Origin: Aquatica leii | Lineage: Eukaryota > Arthropoda > Insecta > Coleoptera > Lampyridae | Length of the DNA stretch: 64,000 nucleotides | Direction: 5' to 3' | NCBI GenBank assembly: GCA_035610365.1 | Contig: CM069433.1 | Coordinates: forward strand, 129,040,545 to 129,104,544 | Part shown: piece after piece, positions 35,513-48,514 of the stretch | Position numbering within the stretch: position 1 is the stretch's first letter | Layout: every line of letters begins with the position of its first letter | Translations under genes and position numbers: made by a program | The notes under the pieces: model-generated | Told to the model about the DNA's origin: nothing | The model's input: the letters and a program-made list of their open reading frames with translations, nothing else | Database searches by the model: none

Positions 35513-37310
35513 TTAAAAAGAAATAGTCTCCGTATATAAAGAAGATTGGGTTACGGTTGAACGAGGGCGTGTTTTCGATAAAGGACTAATGACCGGAAAC
35601 CAAAGAGGGGATAGCTCGAAACCATGATCACGATTGAAGTTATTGGGGTGTTTGATGATTTCTATGCTCTCTCGAAATTTCCTGTTAAAAAAGAATGAAG
35701 ATTTGGCAATCACCGAAACGTTATCAAAATCTATCTTGTGACCTGTAGTGAAATGATGTTCAGCAACCGCAGACTTAGAAATATGCCTTTTCCTTATACA
35801 ACGATCATGTTCTGAAATGCGAGTAATGACGGAACGACCGGTCTCACCAATGTAAACTAAACCATATGAACAAGGAATTTGGTATACACCTTGAGATGAA
35901 AATGTAGGAAATTTGTCCTTGGGAGAAGGAAGAATCTGAGAGATTTTGCCAGTTGAGTTGAAAATAGGTTTGATACCATTCTTACGAAGAAGTTTCCCTT
36001 ATTGATCTGTAACCTTGTGAATGTAGGGTAAAAAGACCAATTTCGGATTGGATTCGGGAGTAGAAATGTCCTTAGGTAATCGAGTACGTGGATGTAGACG
36101 ACGATTAATAACTCTATGAATATCTCGCTTCGTATAACCATTGTTCACTAAAGTTCTAGTAAGATGACAGAGTTCCGAGTCTAGATTCTCAGGTTGACAA
36201 ATAGAAAAAGCAAGATGAACCAAAGATTCAATAACAGAACGTTTCTGTGCAGGATGATGATGAGACGAAGCATGAAGGTATCTATCAGTATGGGTGGGTT
36301 TGCGATAAACAGAATGGCCCAGAAGTCCGTCAGGCTTACGAGTCACAAGAACGTCAAGAAATGGGAGAGAACCATTACTTTCGATTTGCATAGTGAATTT
36401 GATATCCAAGTGTTGATTGTTAAGATGATTAAGAAACTTAGACAATTCGAGATGACCATAAGGCCAAACAATAAACGTGTCGTCAACATACCTAAACCAA
36501 ACTTTGGGTTTTAATATTGATGATTCCAAAGCAACCGTTTCAAAAGATTCCATAAAAATGTTAGCTACAACAGGTGATAGAGAAGAACCCATAGCAGCAC
36601 CAGAAACCTGTTCGTAAAACTTGTTATCAAATTGGAAGTAAGTAGAGGATAGACACTTATCAATAAGAGGAACTAAACTCAAGTCCTTGCCATGTTGAGA
36701 CAGAATCTGTTCGATGATAATAAGCGAATCCTTAATAGGGACTTTAGTAAAAAGTGAAGTGACATCAAAACTCACAACAAGATCTTGGGGTTCAAGTTTT
36801 ATAGTTTGTAGATGTTGAATAAAATGCTGAGAGTTGAGGATATGAGAAGAGGTTTTACCTGTAAACTCGCAAAGAATGTTGGACAAGAACTTGACTAGCT
36901 TGTAGGTGGAAGATTGGATAGTACTAACGATAGGTCGAAAGGGAATACCTTGTTTGTGAATTTTGGGAAGTCCGTATAGACCAGGTGGTTTAGAATCTGA
37001 AGGGGTAAGCCGACGTTTAGTTTCAGGAGGTAGATTGGAAGATTTGATGATTTGGCTGACCTCACGTTCAACCCTCGAAGTGGGATTACAAGTTAGAAGA
37101 GCGTACGTTTCTTCAGACACAATAGAATGGATTTTCGCAACATAATTAATGTGGTTCAAGACGACAGTAGCATTGCCTTTGTCGGCTGGAGAACAATAAT
37201 ATCAGGGTTCTTACGAAGACTATTTAGGGCTAACTCTTCCGACCTAGAAATGTTGGGTTTAGGAATTTTAGATGATTCAAGGATTTTGCCATTTTGTTCT
37301 ATAAGTTAAA
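35513..37310 (-). pseudogene. Penelope-like element: reverse transcriptase plus GIY-YIG endonuclease
   Basis: One frame runs from 37159 to 35513 with a single TAA at 35999-36001. The first 386 residues hold the reverse transcriptase: YGLPKIHK (about 62-69), FDVTSLF (131-137), AMGSSLSP (189-196) and the catalytic YVDD (224-227), then FLDVLVTRKPDG and a linker. Beyond the stop the same frame continues with KLLRKNGIKPIF and the GIY-YIG endonuclease: YQIPCSYGLVYIGETGRSV, ISEHDRCIRKRH and AVAEHHFTTGHKIDF, ending ETISF. The conserved N-terminal motif appears as PADKGNATVVLN in a shifted frame, with one base missing near 37190. The match stops near 37310, a 5' truncation typical of target-primed copying. 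GIY-YIG-bearing Penelope elements nick the target and prime synthesis there. Confidence 0.9.
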
Positions 37311-37415
37311 AAAAATGTCAAGCCATATTTATTTTACATAAAAAAGTATTTGCTTATTGAAAACATTAAAAAAAAAATACGAATGCAATACTTTAACTAA
37401 GCAATTTACAAGCAA

Positions 37416-38035
37416 TCGGCCGTGGTGTAGTGTATCCAATGGTCTTCCCAAGGTCTCCCATTACGCTGCATTACACCGACGAATAAAAAGTCCGTGGTTC
37501 AAATCCCGTGGCTGCCACTTCTAAAAATTTGTAACAATCACCGCCGCTTTAATTAAAAACTAATAAAATAGCTAATGTTCAACGGTATTCTAAGAAATAC
37601 AAACAACAAATGTCATTCAAGAACCAAAATTTATTTATTTATTTTTTCTAAAAAAAATCGTAGTTAATGTTAGAAAAATTTCTTATTTAAATAAATTGTT
37701 AGAATGAATTATCTCTATAAGAAAGTATAAAAATAATTCGAATAATTTACATACGTACAAAGAAAAAAGAAAAACTGTTAAAAATTGCGGATACACCCAC
37801 TTCCGGTTGCTTTATCAGACCCATCTTTTAATAAAACCGAGAGAATATAAAAAGCCAGCTCTATACCAATTTTCAAGTTACTAGGACTTTTGGTTCGAGA
37901 GTTATCGTGGGTACATCGTTACACACACAGACACCCAAAACTTACAATAAATACATTTTTCTAATTCAGGAAAACTTGAAACTTAAAATTATATAAAAAC
38001 AATGCGATCGCTATACTTTCCTTATAGGAAAGTAA
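37416..38035 (+). repeat. Candidate tRNA-derived SINE
   Basis: TGGTGTAGTGT at 37423-37433 fits a pol III A box and GGTTCAAATCC at 37496-37506 differs from the B-box consensus at one base; they are 62 nt apart. The sequence after the B box (CCGTGGCTGCCAC) is tRNA-like, but acceptor and T stems do not pair well, so this is not a tRNA gene. The downstream body has a non-random patch at about 37785-37930 (GGTTCGAGAGTTATCG, then ACACACACAGACAC), as in SINE/LINE tails. The end is near the small palindrome CTTTCC-ttat-GGAAAG at about 38014-38031. The boundary is approximate. Confidence 0.45.
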
Positions 38036-38479
38036 AAGACTTGTGATGCAAAATTTATGTGTGACCAAGAGTTGTTAATTGCATGAAGCCCCGAACACCT
38101 GGGTATGTTTTAAGTCGACGCCATTTCATCTAAATCATTAAATCGTTGTAGGCTTCTAGTGTCATTCAGAAAACTCGAAGCAACGGAAGTTGACTATTAG
38201 TCTCGGCGCAAAACAGCGGTGACACGTATTATTAATTTGTTTTTGCTTTGTCAAATGATGTATTTGAGATTTTATTGTGACATTCATGTCATGAATTTCG
38301 GTTTATTAATTATGGTTTTAAACCATACATTTGTGTTTCAAGTAAAGTAAGTGAGTACATACCAGGCATCGTATAAAGCGAACATAATTGTTATATACCT
38401 GTTGTTTAAATCATTATGGCACTTGAATCCCAAGTTCAAACAGTTGTAATCTCCATTTCGAATAAATATAAAAGTTTTA

Positions 38480-39560
38480 TTTGTTTATCTTTTTTATTTT
38501 TTTTTGCGTATAAGGTAATTCTCTATGGTACTTTATTTGAAACCCGTAGAGTATTACTCTAAGACCGGAATCTGTCCAATTAGTTTTTTTTAGATTCCTG
38601 CGCCCACGCTGCATAGAGCTAGCAGACAGTCCGCTAACATTGGATTGCATTATATCCGTATAGCAAATTTTTAGCGTACAACGCCAGGCTAACGTTGACC
38701 CCAAATGTCTCGGACTATACTAAAGTAAGTGAACTGTGACCTTCAATGCGTGACTTATTTTCAGCTGTTGCTAAATTAATAGTTTTAGGTTTTCTATACA
38801 AAACATGGCATTCAATAGCTTTTCGTAGGTTAGAGGGTGGTGGTTTCATTCATTGCGTACGTGAGAATATATCTTCTACTTGTCGAGCTAACATGGAAAG
38901 CTCATTAATAGAAATAATAGAATGCAAAGCTAACTGATTTGTTTGTGTTCGTTCTTCCATGACAATTTATTAAATATATTTTTCAAAGGCCTAATAAATT
39001 TAGCAGTTCGCTTATTATGACCTTGGGTGCAATTGCGAATGTCTTGCTAAGTATGTTTGTATGTTCATCATACTCTGCAGGTAAATAAGCATGACGTAAT
39101 TGTTTGACTAATTCATCCAAAGTATAAGTAAAATCTTTCACGAATTTAAACTATAACAAGACTGTTCCTTCAAACAACGTTACAGCCCATAAAGTAATTG
39201 TGGGATAGATACACATACCACGTGCTTGAAACATTGAAATGCATGTACATAATAGTAAAGCTTCTTATGTTTTAATTGATTGTTCATTAAGAATACTGTA
39301 CAAGAAACAGAATTAATCGATCAATTCCAAAAAGATGTGCAATGGTCCTAGATCTTTAAATTTGATAGCTCTTGCCATTTTTTTTCATTTTCAAAGTTAA
39401 TTGCTATTAATGATTCATACGACATATGTGTACATGGATAAATACGTATATGTTTTTTTCTGCATTAGCGCATACACACGCTGTGCGTTGCTGTAAATCA
39501 AATCTAAACTATTGAGCATCTCGTTTTGTTTAACTTTTTCAAATATGGTGAAAACTTTCT
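38480..39560 (-). pseudogene. Unrecognised decayed coding remnant
   Basis: Several minus-strand segments read like real protein: LNSLDLIYSNAQRVYALMQ, ITLWAVTLFEGTVLL, VKDFTYTLDELVKQLRHAY with LPAEYDEHTNIL, ISINELSMLARQVEDIF, PPPSNLRKAIECHVLYRKP, and VNVSLALYAKNLLYGYNAIQ. They lie in order over about 1.1 kb, separated by stops and shifts. I cannot assign a family. It could be an old transposon gene, a viral insertion or a retrocopy; the composition is slightly less AT-rich than the flanks. Confidence 0.4.
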
Positions 39561-39569
39561 GTAAGGTGA

Positions 39570-42500
39570 TAATAATCTCTTTTTAAATGGTTATTCTGAT
39601 CTAATCGATTCGGGTCTCGTCTAATCCTGAAATATTTAGTATTTATTTTTCTATTTGTAAGCTGGCAAATTTACAATAAATAATATTGCGTTTTGTTTTC
39701 TAAATTTCCAAAATAATTAGTTTTTTTTAAAGTAAACTAATATATAAAAGCTTTACAAGTACATTTTTTTTGTATCTTAAATGAAATGTTTAATAACAAC
39801 AGTGTACAGTAAAACACAAATAAAATAAATACACTTGTATTATTTTCTTTATATACATATAATGAAAAAAATGCATCTTTTACTTTTATAGTCACAGAGC
39901 TCTAATAAAAGGAACAATAAACTTTAGGTCTGTTCTTCTGCAATACGTTGCACTATTAAAGTCGTTGCAAATTCATTGTAACATATAAAACTCTCAATGT
40001 TTCTTGTAGAGCTCTAAATCCTCTCCTAAATTTTGTATTTTCTACTTTTATGAAGCTACGGTATTAATCTTTAAGACATTCAGTTACATAAAAATACTAT
40101 AAGGTTTTTTTTTGTAAAAATATATTTATTTATGTTATGCGATTATTTGGAATATACACTGCAATGCAATAATCAAGTTTCTATAAGAATGTGCATTTGA
40201 TAATTTACATTAATTGAAATATCTGTTGTAAAAATACAAATAATTAAAATTCTAAAAATTTTAATTTTGTTCCGTTGTGCTACAATCCAAGGTTTTCAAC
40301 AAAAAAGCAAAAACCGTTAAACACAGAAAATGTTTCTCTACAAAAAAATTAATGACAATAGTTCAACAAACGACACAATATTATTTAATAAACACGTTTT
40401 AAATCAACATTGTAATATCAACACAAAAAGGTTGTATTTCCTAGGAAAATATAAGTTTTAAACTAGATTCGCAGAAAACCTATTAAAATATATAAACCAG
40501 TAAATAACTGTTTTGAAAGAAGTTTTCAAACGATTTGATAAGAATTTTCACGGGAATACCTATCTTGAAAAATAAATAAAATTAATGCTGAAATAATTCC
40601 TTTAATTTATTAAAAACAACACAACGTTGTTTGTTCTATCGTTTCTTTTTAACTGACAAAGTTTTTACTTTCGTATTGACTTTATTAGAAAAACAACAAT
40701 TAATTAATTAAAAAAAAAAACAAAAAAAATATGTGAAAAGCAAACTTGTATTTTCATATTGCACTATAATAATCCTCATAGATAATTTGCTATATAGAAT
40801 AAAAGCAGCGTAGATTTAACATAAAAATTTTTTTTATCAACTGCTATAGGATTTTAAACAATCAAAATAAAGAACAGATTTTTTCAGATATATCCCATAG
40901 CATTTAAAATAAAGGTATTGAAACGACAACAATAATTACACTTGAAAGTTCAAAGAACGAAAAGTAATAATTTATTTTAAAAACATTGTATGATAAATGC
41001 TCAAATTCTCATTTCCTGATCGATCTCGAAGTTTTGTCAAATACACATAAAAAAACAAGTAGAGTAAAATCAGGAGATCTAACAAAAGCTTCTTTTAAGT
41101 ATTCTCTAACACGAAATCAATCATCTTGTTGATACAACACATTAACAAGTGGTAAATCAAAGTTTTCGTTATTTCATCACCGACTGCGTCATTTTCCTCA
41201 GCCCACGTTACACATGTGATAAACACGCTCACGGTATCACTAAGTCGTATTATATAAAAGTTAGGCAAAATTTTTGTGTAATCTTCACTATTGCATTTTG
41301 ACAAAACATCTTAGGCAATTTCAATATTGCTCATCAACTAGCAGTTTTAGTCGTCCTTTCTAAACAGCTAATCATTTATTTCACCGACAGACAGTGTTTC
41401 AAAATCTTTTGTACAGATTTCTTCAATTGAATCTCGAAACTGCATGGTTTCTTCGTTGTCAGTAGGATCAACATTTTCCTCCGTCACTTCACCTTTTTAT
41501 ACTCGGCTAATAACTAACAAGAAACACTTTTCCAGCCTTGAGCAAGACGGAAAAGATTTTAGTTTGACTCGAAAGAAAACGAAAGAAAATGAGGTTTGGT
41601 GGGTGTATGCTCAATTATTTACAAAGACAATTTGAAATTTTATTTAATTATTTTCCGCTGTTTCACAGTTTGTGCAATACATGGGACGGCAATATTAAAT
41701 ATATTCCAAAAATACAGCAGGACTAAATTTTAAAATCACATTGTTTCATTAGAAAAATGGGAGGTCGACGGGATTACGAAAATTTAGCACAATGTCAAAT
41801 ACATAAATTATATTTGAAAATGCGATTCTATAACTATTAATGGGATTCTCATTAAACATCGACTTACAAAAAAATGGGTGTTATAAGAAATGAATGTAAG
41901 ACTCCTGCACAAACGAATGAACACTCGGTTGTTCCAAAGTTATAATCAACTCATTTGGAGAATCAGCACAAACAGTATTTTCGGTGGTGCACTTTCCGTT
42001 AACGTTGCAGACATTTTCCAGTATTTTTAACGAAGGTTTGATCATTTTTGAGGCGTTAGGAGGTGTTACTGGCCGAAAGTCCTTCGATCACATTACAAAA
42101 AACGACGAGACCCGAGTTACAATTACAAAGAACGGCCCACTAGAGAACAAAAGATGGCTCATAGACAACGATTTCATCTAGCAAACAAAAATTTTACAAG
42201 CTTATTTCTTATTACAATAGGCAGGGCCTGAACAAAGTATTTTATATATCAGTTAAAATTTTCTTGTTTGTTGCAAATGAACGGAAATAAGCGTACCTCA
42301 AAAAATTTACTTTTTCAAAAATTTTAAATCAGTTGAAAATAAGTAAGGCGAAGAAAAGTATGGGGAAAATTTGACTTTCGCGTTGATTAGTTAAAACACA
42401 AGACAAGTTTACAAAACTAAATTTGTGTATCAAAAATGAAAAATCGCCATTACCAGTTTCGCAATTAACACAAGTTGTCTAAATTTATTCAACCCGGGTC

Positions 42501-44530
42501 ACGGGTCGCACAAATATGAAATTAACAATTAGTTATAATGTATTTATCAAAAAAATTAAAACTAAGATACGTTTATAATTGTTTTAAGTAGTCTTTAATT
42601 AACTTACAGAGTTTTAAATTAAATTTATAAATATGTGAAAAATCATACGTAAAATATTTGTGGTTAAGTTCATTTGTTTACGTCAGTAACGCTTTATAAT
42701 TTTGTACTTTTCTCAAGTCCTTTTACTTCAATTTGTCATCACTTATATTTATAAATTGTGCATATTTTAAAATTGCATCATCTGTAATAGTTGGGAAATA
42801 AATTTATCATTTTTTTATAAATTCTTAAAAAAATAACGATATTAAATGTCAAGTTATATGCGCGATTTAAAATATTAGTCGTCAAAGCGCCATCTACTTT
42901 ACTCTTATTTGATTTTTAGTATAGTTCTACTTTTTGGCTTAATATTGTGAGTCATATTTTATTTATTCAAATAGAAACATCGATAAGAGTAAAATATTTA
43001 CATAAATTAACTTAGAAATGTACAACTTTTAAAACCATTACTGCAAAATTAAAAGATTATTTTATGACATAAACATTTAATTAAAAATTTTACTATAACT
43101 TGGTAAAAATATTACACAATTAGAAAGTGTGTACAAAAAGTAATGGTTCATTAAGGGATAAGTTTATAACGTCATTCTAGAAAAGTTTATGCGGATTTTG
43201 TAAGATTTTCTATCGGAAACGATGTGAAAAATCATAAAACAAGTTTTTAAGTACACACTAGAGTTTTTATTTGTTTAGTAATAAAGTAGTTTTTTAACAA
43301 TTACATCTATATCAACATTATTGTTTTCATTTCATTTTACCAAATGTAAAATAATTTATATACCGACTTTATAATAAATAAATTTCTTGTCATTGACAAC
43401 TACATTTCGTACCTTAATAAGGATAAATTTATTTAACAATAAAAACAGCAAAAAAATTAATAAATAATGTTTAAATTAATGTTAATATTAATATTGTTAA
43501 ATAAAAATAAAGTAAAAATTGCGAAATAACCGCTTACAATTCATAACGGATTTGTTCAAAATATAGGCATGTTTAAACATGTACATAGGGAAAGTTGTTT
43601 TAGGTTTCTAATGAAAAAACATTTGCATAACAGAAAGCTACATAAATCAGTACATACATAAAAACTTTTCCAAATATGCTCTTAATGTTTAAACAACTTT
43701 TATTTTTCATATAGAAATTGGACAAATAAAACTACCTCTATTTTGTCGTTTATTAAAAAAAAAATTTTAGATTTATTGTACCCATAACGGAATTTTTCAA
43801 TGTAAATTTTGACGTGTAGCTTTAATTAAAAACGTAAACGTTAGCTTATATTAAAATGAACAGATTTTGCAATTAAACCTAATATTACTCGTTAAAAAAT
43901 AAATGTATTTGACTATCAGTTATAGGGCATATACATATATGTTAAAGGAACAAAATTTAATTGTAATCACATGCACTTTTAATTTATTCGTGTATTTTGA
44001 CTTTAATAGTATATTTGCTTCAGTGAATGCATTATAAATTAAATAATTAACAAAATTAACTGCTGTCGCGTAATTATATAACATTAAATCCTAAAAGAAT
44101 ACAGTCGCGTAATATGCAATAGAAAGTTGTACTGCTTGTATAAAGTAGATAACTTCAAATGATTTATTGTATGCAAAGAATTCTGTTCAATGTAAGTTAA
44201 TATGTTACAAATCTTAATGGTAAAAATTCACCAACGTTTCAAAAATGCAGTTTTGTGTAACTATGTCAATATTATGTGACTAAATTTAAAGTTACGAATT
44301 TTAAAAGTTTTTTTTCTAAATTAAAAGAGAACGTAGGATTTTACAGCATTTATAAAAATTGTTAACACTGGAATATTAACCGTTTTTTTATCTCCGGGTT
44401 TCTCCAATCGATCAAAAATATTTGTTTATACAGTGTGTATCTGACTAACAAGTTTTTAATCTGATAAGTGAAATATGCAACTTCAATAATGGCATATAAT
44501 GGCACTTGTCCAAAAAAGAACTGACCAACA
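39570..44530. other. No gene recognised
   Basis: Long, mostly very AT-rich tract. Around 41100-41480 (-) a broken acidic reading (TEENVDPTDNEETMQF, FETLSVGEIND, VTWAEENDAVGDE) could be the tail of a pogo-type transposase. Around 41980-42180 (+) FEALGGVTGRKSFDHITK is also more protein-like than chance. Neither is strong enough to call. Confidence 0.4.
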
Positions 44531-44655
44531 CATTATATACATGGTTGTTCTAAATAATGGACCCATTTTTAAAAATTCATTCATTTAATTTATTAAGATA
44601 CAAATCCAAAATGAACAATTTCTATACCAATGAAATAAAGAAGTTTCAAAGTTTT

Positions 44656-45556
44656 TTATTTAATAGATAAGTGTTCAATATGGCCATCGTTAGCTGAACG
44701 GCAAACATCTAAGCGGTATCCAAACTAGTCCCACACACGACAAAGCATATCTGCTGTTACTGAGTGCACGGCAGCAGTAATACGGTTCCGCAAATCATTT
44801 AGAGTTGTTGGTAGAGGCGGGACGTAAAAAGTTTCTTTAACATAATCCCATAAGAAATAGTCATATGGGGTGAGATCAGGAGATCTCGGTGGCCAGAACC
44901 GTAGAACCAGGTCTTCATTTCACCTGCGACCTATCCAGCGATCAGGAAGGGATTCATTCAAAATGCCTTGTATATTGAAGTGCCAATGGGGCGGAGCTGC
45001 ATCCTGTTGGAAAATGAAGTGAATCTTTCATAACTTGAGGAAACAGCTATTGTTCTATGATGCCCTGGTACGTTATTCCAGTTACAGTTCTTTCCGCAAA
45101 AAAAGGTCCATAAACCTTTGTACGGAATAAAGCACAGAAGACGTTTATCTTCAGTGAGTCTCTTTTGTGTTACAATGTTGAATGTGGATTTTGCAAACTC
45201 CATATGCGAAGATTGCGTCTGTTGACTTTTCCACTAAGATGAAAAGTCGCTTCATCGCTAAAAATTATACGCTGGAGAAACGCGTCATCCTCCATCATTT
45301 CTAGCACATAATCACAAAATTTGAGAAGCTACTCTTTTTCAATAGGTTTGAGTTCTCTACTAGCTTTCTATTGGTCGACTTACTTGTACTGCGAACAAAA
45401 CTTTCTTCAATATGTCTGACATCATCCTCTTAACACACGCGGTCGGCCTGTGCTTTTTCCTTTAGTCACACTTCCAATCTGTTGAAATTGTTTAAACTAA
45501 CCTAATGCTTTTTCTGGTAGTGGTTCAATACCGAAGTTGTTACGAAATGCCCGCTG
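44656..45556 (-). pseudogene. Mariner-like transposase pseudogene 1
   Basis: Reading from 45556: RAFRNNFGIEPLPEKA and GKSTGRPRV form the N-terminal region. The catalytic region follows: FLQRIIFSDEATFHLSGKVN (first Asp), QDAAPPHWHFNIQG in a shifted frame (second Asp), then FWPPRSPDLTPYDYFLWDYV (third Asp), ending LDVCRSANDGHIEHL and TAA at 44656-44658. This is the D,D,D layout of mariner-type cut-and-paste transposases common in insects. At least four stops or shifts break it. Possible inverted ends (GTTGT(T/C)C) lie near 44542 and 45710, but the match is short. Confidence 0.8.
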
Positions 45557-46189
45557 CACTAATGAACTAAATAAGATTTTTTTAATGAAACAAAACACGT
45601 GACCAATCTTAGTTACAGCATATTACCAAAGAGTAAGTAATTCTATATGTCAGTAAGACGAGTAACGCAAAATGCAAGATAGATAGTCTTTACTACCCGT
45701 TTAAAGGGACAACTACGTTCAAACTTCAAACTGACATCGACTTGACATCTACTGACATTTTGTCGTTAGTTTTTTAAATTCGTATTTTTAATGTTAGTGA
45801 AAGTGGAAAAGTAAAATAATAATTCTGATTTTAGAAATACATCTAAAAAAAAGGTTAATATTTTAATGGATTTGAAAATCATAATAAACTTGAATTAAAT
45901 TTTGTGTTTTTCTTAACAAAATGTAATACTTATGATCGATTTTGGAAATAGCAACAGCGTATTGCGATATATTTTGTAAATACTGGCAACGTGGTTGACT
46001 ACCAGTTTAAGGGGAAAATATCAAAGCTTTTTGGTGGAGTGTCTTCTCTTTCGAATTAGTTACTCTTTGATATTACTATAATACGTTGTGCATAAATTTA
46101 ATGATAGACATGCTGGGCGTTTTAAAAATTTACTTACACTACAATTTAAATTATCTATAACCTTAAAATCACCTAAACGTTTTCAAAGA

Positions 46190-47145
46190 ATTTACATGCA
46201 TTGAGATCTTCACAGAATCTTTGTAGTTCTTAAAGGTACTTCTTCAATATAAAAATTTGTTTACTGCGTTTCAAAGCAAGCAGATCAAGTAGTTCAACAG
46301 GCAACAAGTCTTGGTTGTTTAGTTTTCTTTTCGACGGTACCGTAACAGATGTCATGCATGGGCCTTTATATGATTTACGATATTATATAACTCAGTATAT
46401 ACTATAAGTTTCTTGATTAGTCTACTTTCAATTTGTTCATTCCATTCACACGGAAGTTCTACTGTTGTTCTTTGGCTTATTGAACCCATATTACGGTCAC
46501 ACTCTAGATAGGTATGTCCTCGAACTGGAAACGTCATTTTTATTTTTCTTAAGAGTTTTGTTTTATACATGAACAGCAAAATAAAGTAAGCGAACTAAGG
46601 TGTAGTTTTGATTTTGCCACTTCACGAATTGTCATCCAAAAAATAAAAAATTAAATGAAATAGCAAAGATGCTACATCATCTGATCCCTGCTTTGCAGCA
46701 GTTTCAATGTATAAATAAAAATATGAAGCGGTAGTAGACAGTACATGGATATTAAAAGAATGAAATGAAAGCTGTGTTTTATAATTAACGTCATTAGTAC
46801 TTATATTGGGCACTGAAATTTTTTTTCTGGAAATCCTTCGCAATTGCTTCCATTTTTTTACTTTTTTGTGAGTTTAAACGATATGCTCTCTTTCGCTTGT
46901 TTTTTTTTGTGAAGGATCGTTTTCTATACTAGTTTTCTTGCTTTTACGCTCATCACAGGTACTACAAGTGTCCGTTTGTAGACAACCAAAGCTTATATTA
47001 AATTTAGTTACAAAAATCTCTATAGGTTTCGTAGGAAACAGTTTTTTTAAGCTTTTGCTGCAAAATGATTTATTCTCACGCCGTAAACGAACATCTTCAT
47101 CATTATTCTTTCAACTCCGGTGTCGCTTAGCAAGGTGATCTGAAA
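46190..47145 (-). pseudogene. Remnant of a multicopy insect protein family, function unknown
   Basis: In order: a basic segment, FVTKFNISFGCLQTDTCSTC, then NYKTQLSFHSFNIHVLSTT with YIETAAKQGSDDVASLL, then MTFPVRGHTYLECDRNMGSI, and finally SKRKLNNQDLLPVELLDLL. I know this order (F-N-x-x-F-G...D-T-C-x-x-C-D, then F-P-x-R-G-H-(T/S)-Y-L-x-x-D) from a large family of uncharacterised proteins found in many copies in insect genomes. Its dispersal suggests transposon origin, but that is inference. The frame changes several times; the N-terminal part was not found with certainty. Confidence 0.55.
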
Positions 47146-48514
47146 TTAACCCTGCCAAATGCATGCATTATTTGTAACATTTCTTGTTTGGCGAACTTTT
47201 CAAAATGTTTCAACCTTGTATTACAATTTTAGTGTCCTAGAAATGTCCTTTATAGGTCCATAAAGGTAAAACTAAACACAGTCTTCGTCACTTATTGCAA
47301 AATATTATGTTAGCACGTAGAAAAACAATACACGACTGTTAATTTTATGGCCAACGTGCTGATTATTTAGTTCTAAAGTAAAACAGTGCAGTAACAAAAC
47401 AAACCATGCGCGATTGACATTCATCTTTTTTCCCCGGACCGCTGGGACGTTCATCCCCTGTACGGTATAATTTAAACTGGCTGTATCTGGCGACTCTCTT
47501 TGTTTTTGTCCGGTTTTAATATCCTAACAGGTTCTTACGTAGTTTAATAATATTTTTGCACTTTTATTACAAAACAGATTTTCTGCGACGTTCATCTTTT
47601 TTTTCCTATACACTACATTTGTTTAGATTTGTTACACATATTGAGTAAAATACACGAAAATCCCAAAGTTTGTCTTCATTAATCACTTTAAAGCAATAAT
47701 ATAAAAAATATATTTCTTGTGATCGATGCGTACAATTTTTGCGTTGTGACACAAATGTGACCTCGCCACAAACATAACAAAACGCATCTGGATCATTTTA
47801 AGACATTATTTTCAACAATATTTGGGCGAAATGCTGTCACAATTAAGCTATTTTACAAGACACTGTCAAAACAAGACTGTCAATAACATAATAAAATTAA
47901 TTATTTTGATTTCTATCATTCGGGATACCGATGTATCATACGCACGAAACCTTTTATCTATTCGGCGATTACTCCAGTCTTGCTCTAATAACAAAACAGG
48001 TTGTGCACATTCTTTCAAATTTGGAAATTAGTGTTGCATAATGCAAAATTTTGATACAAAAAACAATGAGATAATTTGATCGAGATAAAACACAAATTAG
48101 ATCAAATAATTCATTAGATTATTATTGAATGTTTTAATTTCATGTACCTGACAAACAGAAGCTTGATAACTGAACATCATATACTAAATTGTGTCAAACC
48201 AATGTCAACCGCAACAAATTACTCGCAAATAAGATAAGCATTTATTCGTTTACTACATGGTCCGTTAATTTTTTGGAGCAGCTTCATGAAATTTCATATT
48301 CTATATTAATTAATAGTTGGATTGCTCTAAAACCTGGACCTGCGGTAGGAATGTTATCAGTGCAATTAAAAAATGCACATTTCATTGTATTTTGAATTTT
48401 TTTATATATTCAAGTAAAAATTGTTTTCTATATACAACATATATATTATATTTAATATATTGTCATATTGGTTTTACATTTTAAACTATTCCGAAAACAC
48501 ACCATACAGAGCCT

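Noticed and set aside
35857..36141. 94-codon open frame on the minus strand
   Set aside because: It overlaps the GIY-YIG region in a different frame; the true frame is the one containing YGLVYIGETG.
36194..36514. 106-codon open frame on the + strand
   Set aside because: It is the antisense shadow of the Penelope-like reverse transcriptase.
37416..37520. Possible tRNA gene
   Set aside because: A and B boxes are present but the acceptor and T stems do not pair and no anticodon arm can be drawn, so it is called a tRNA-derived repeat.
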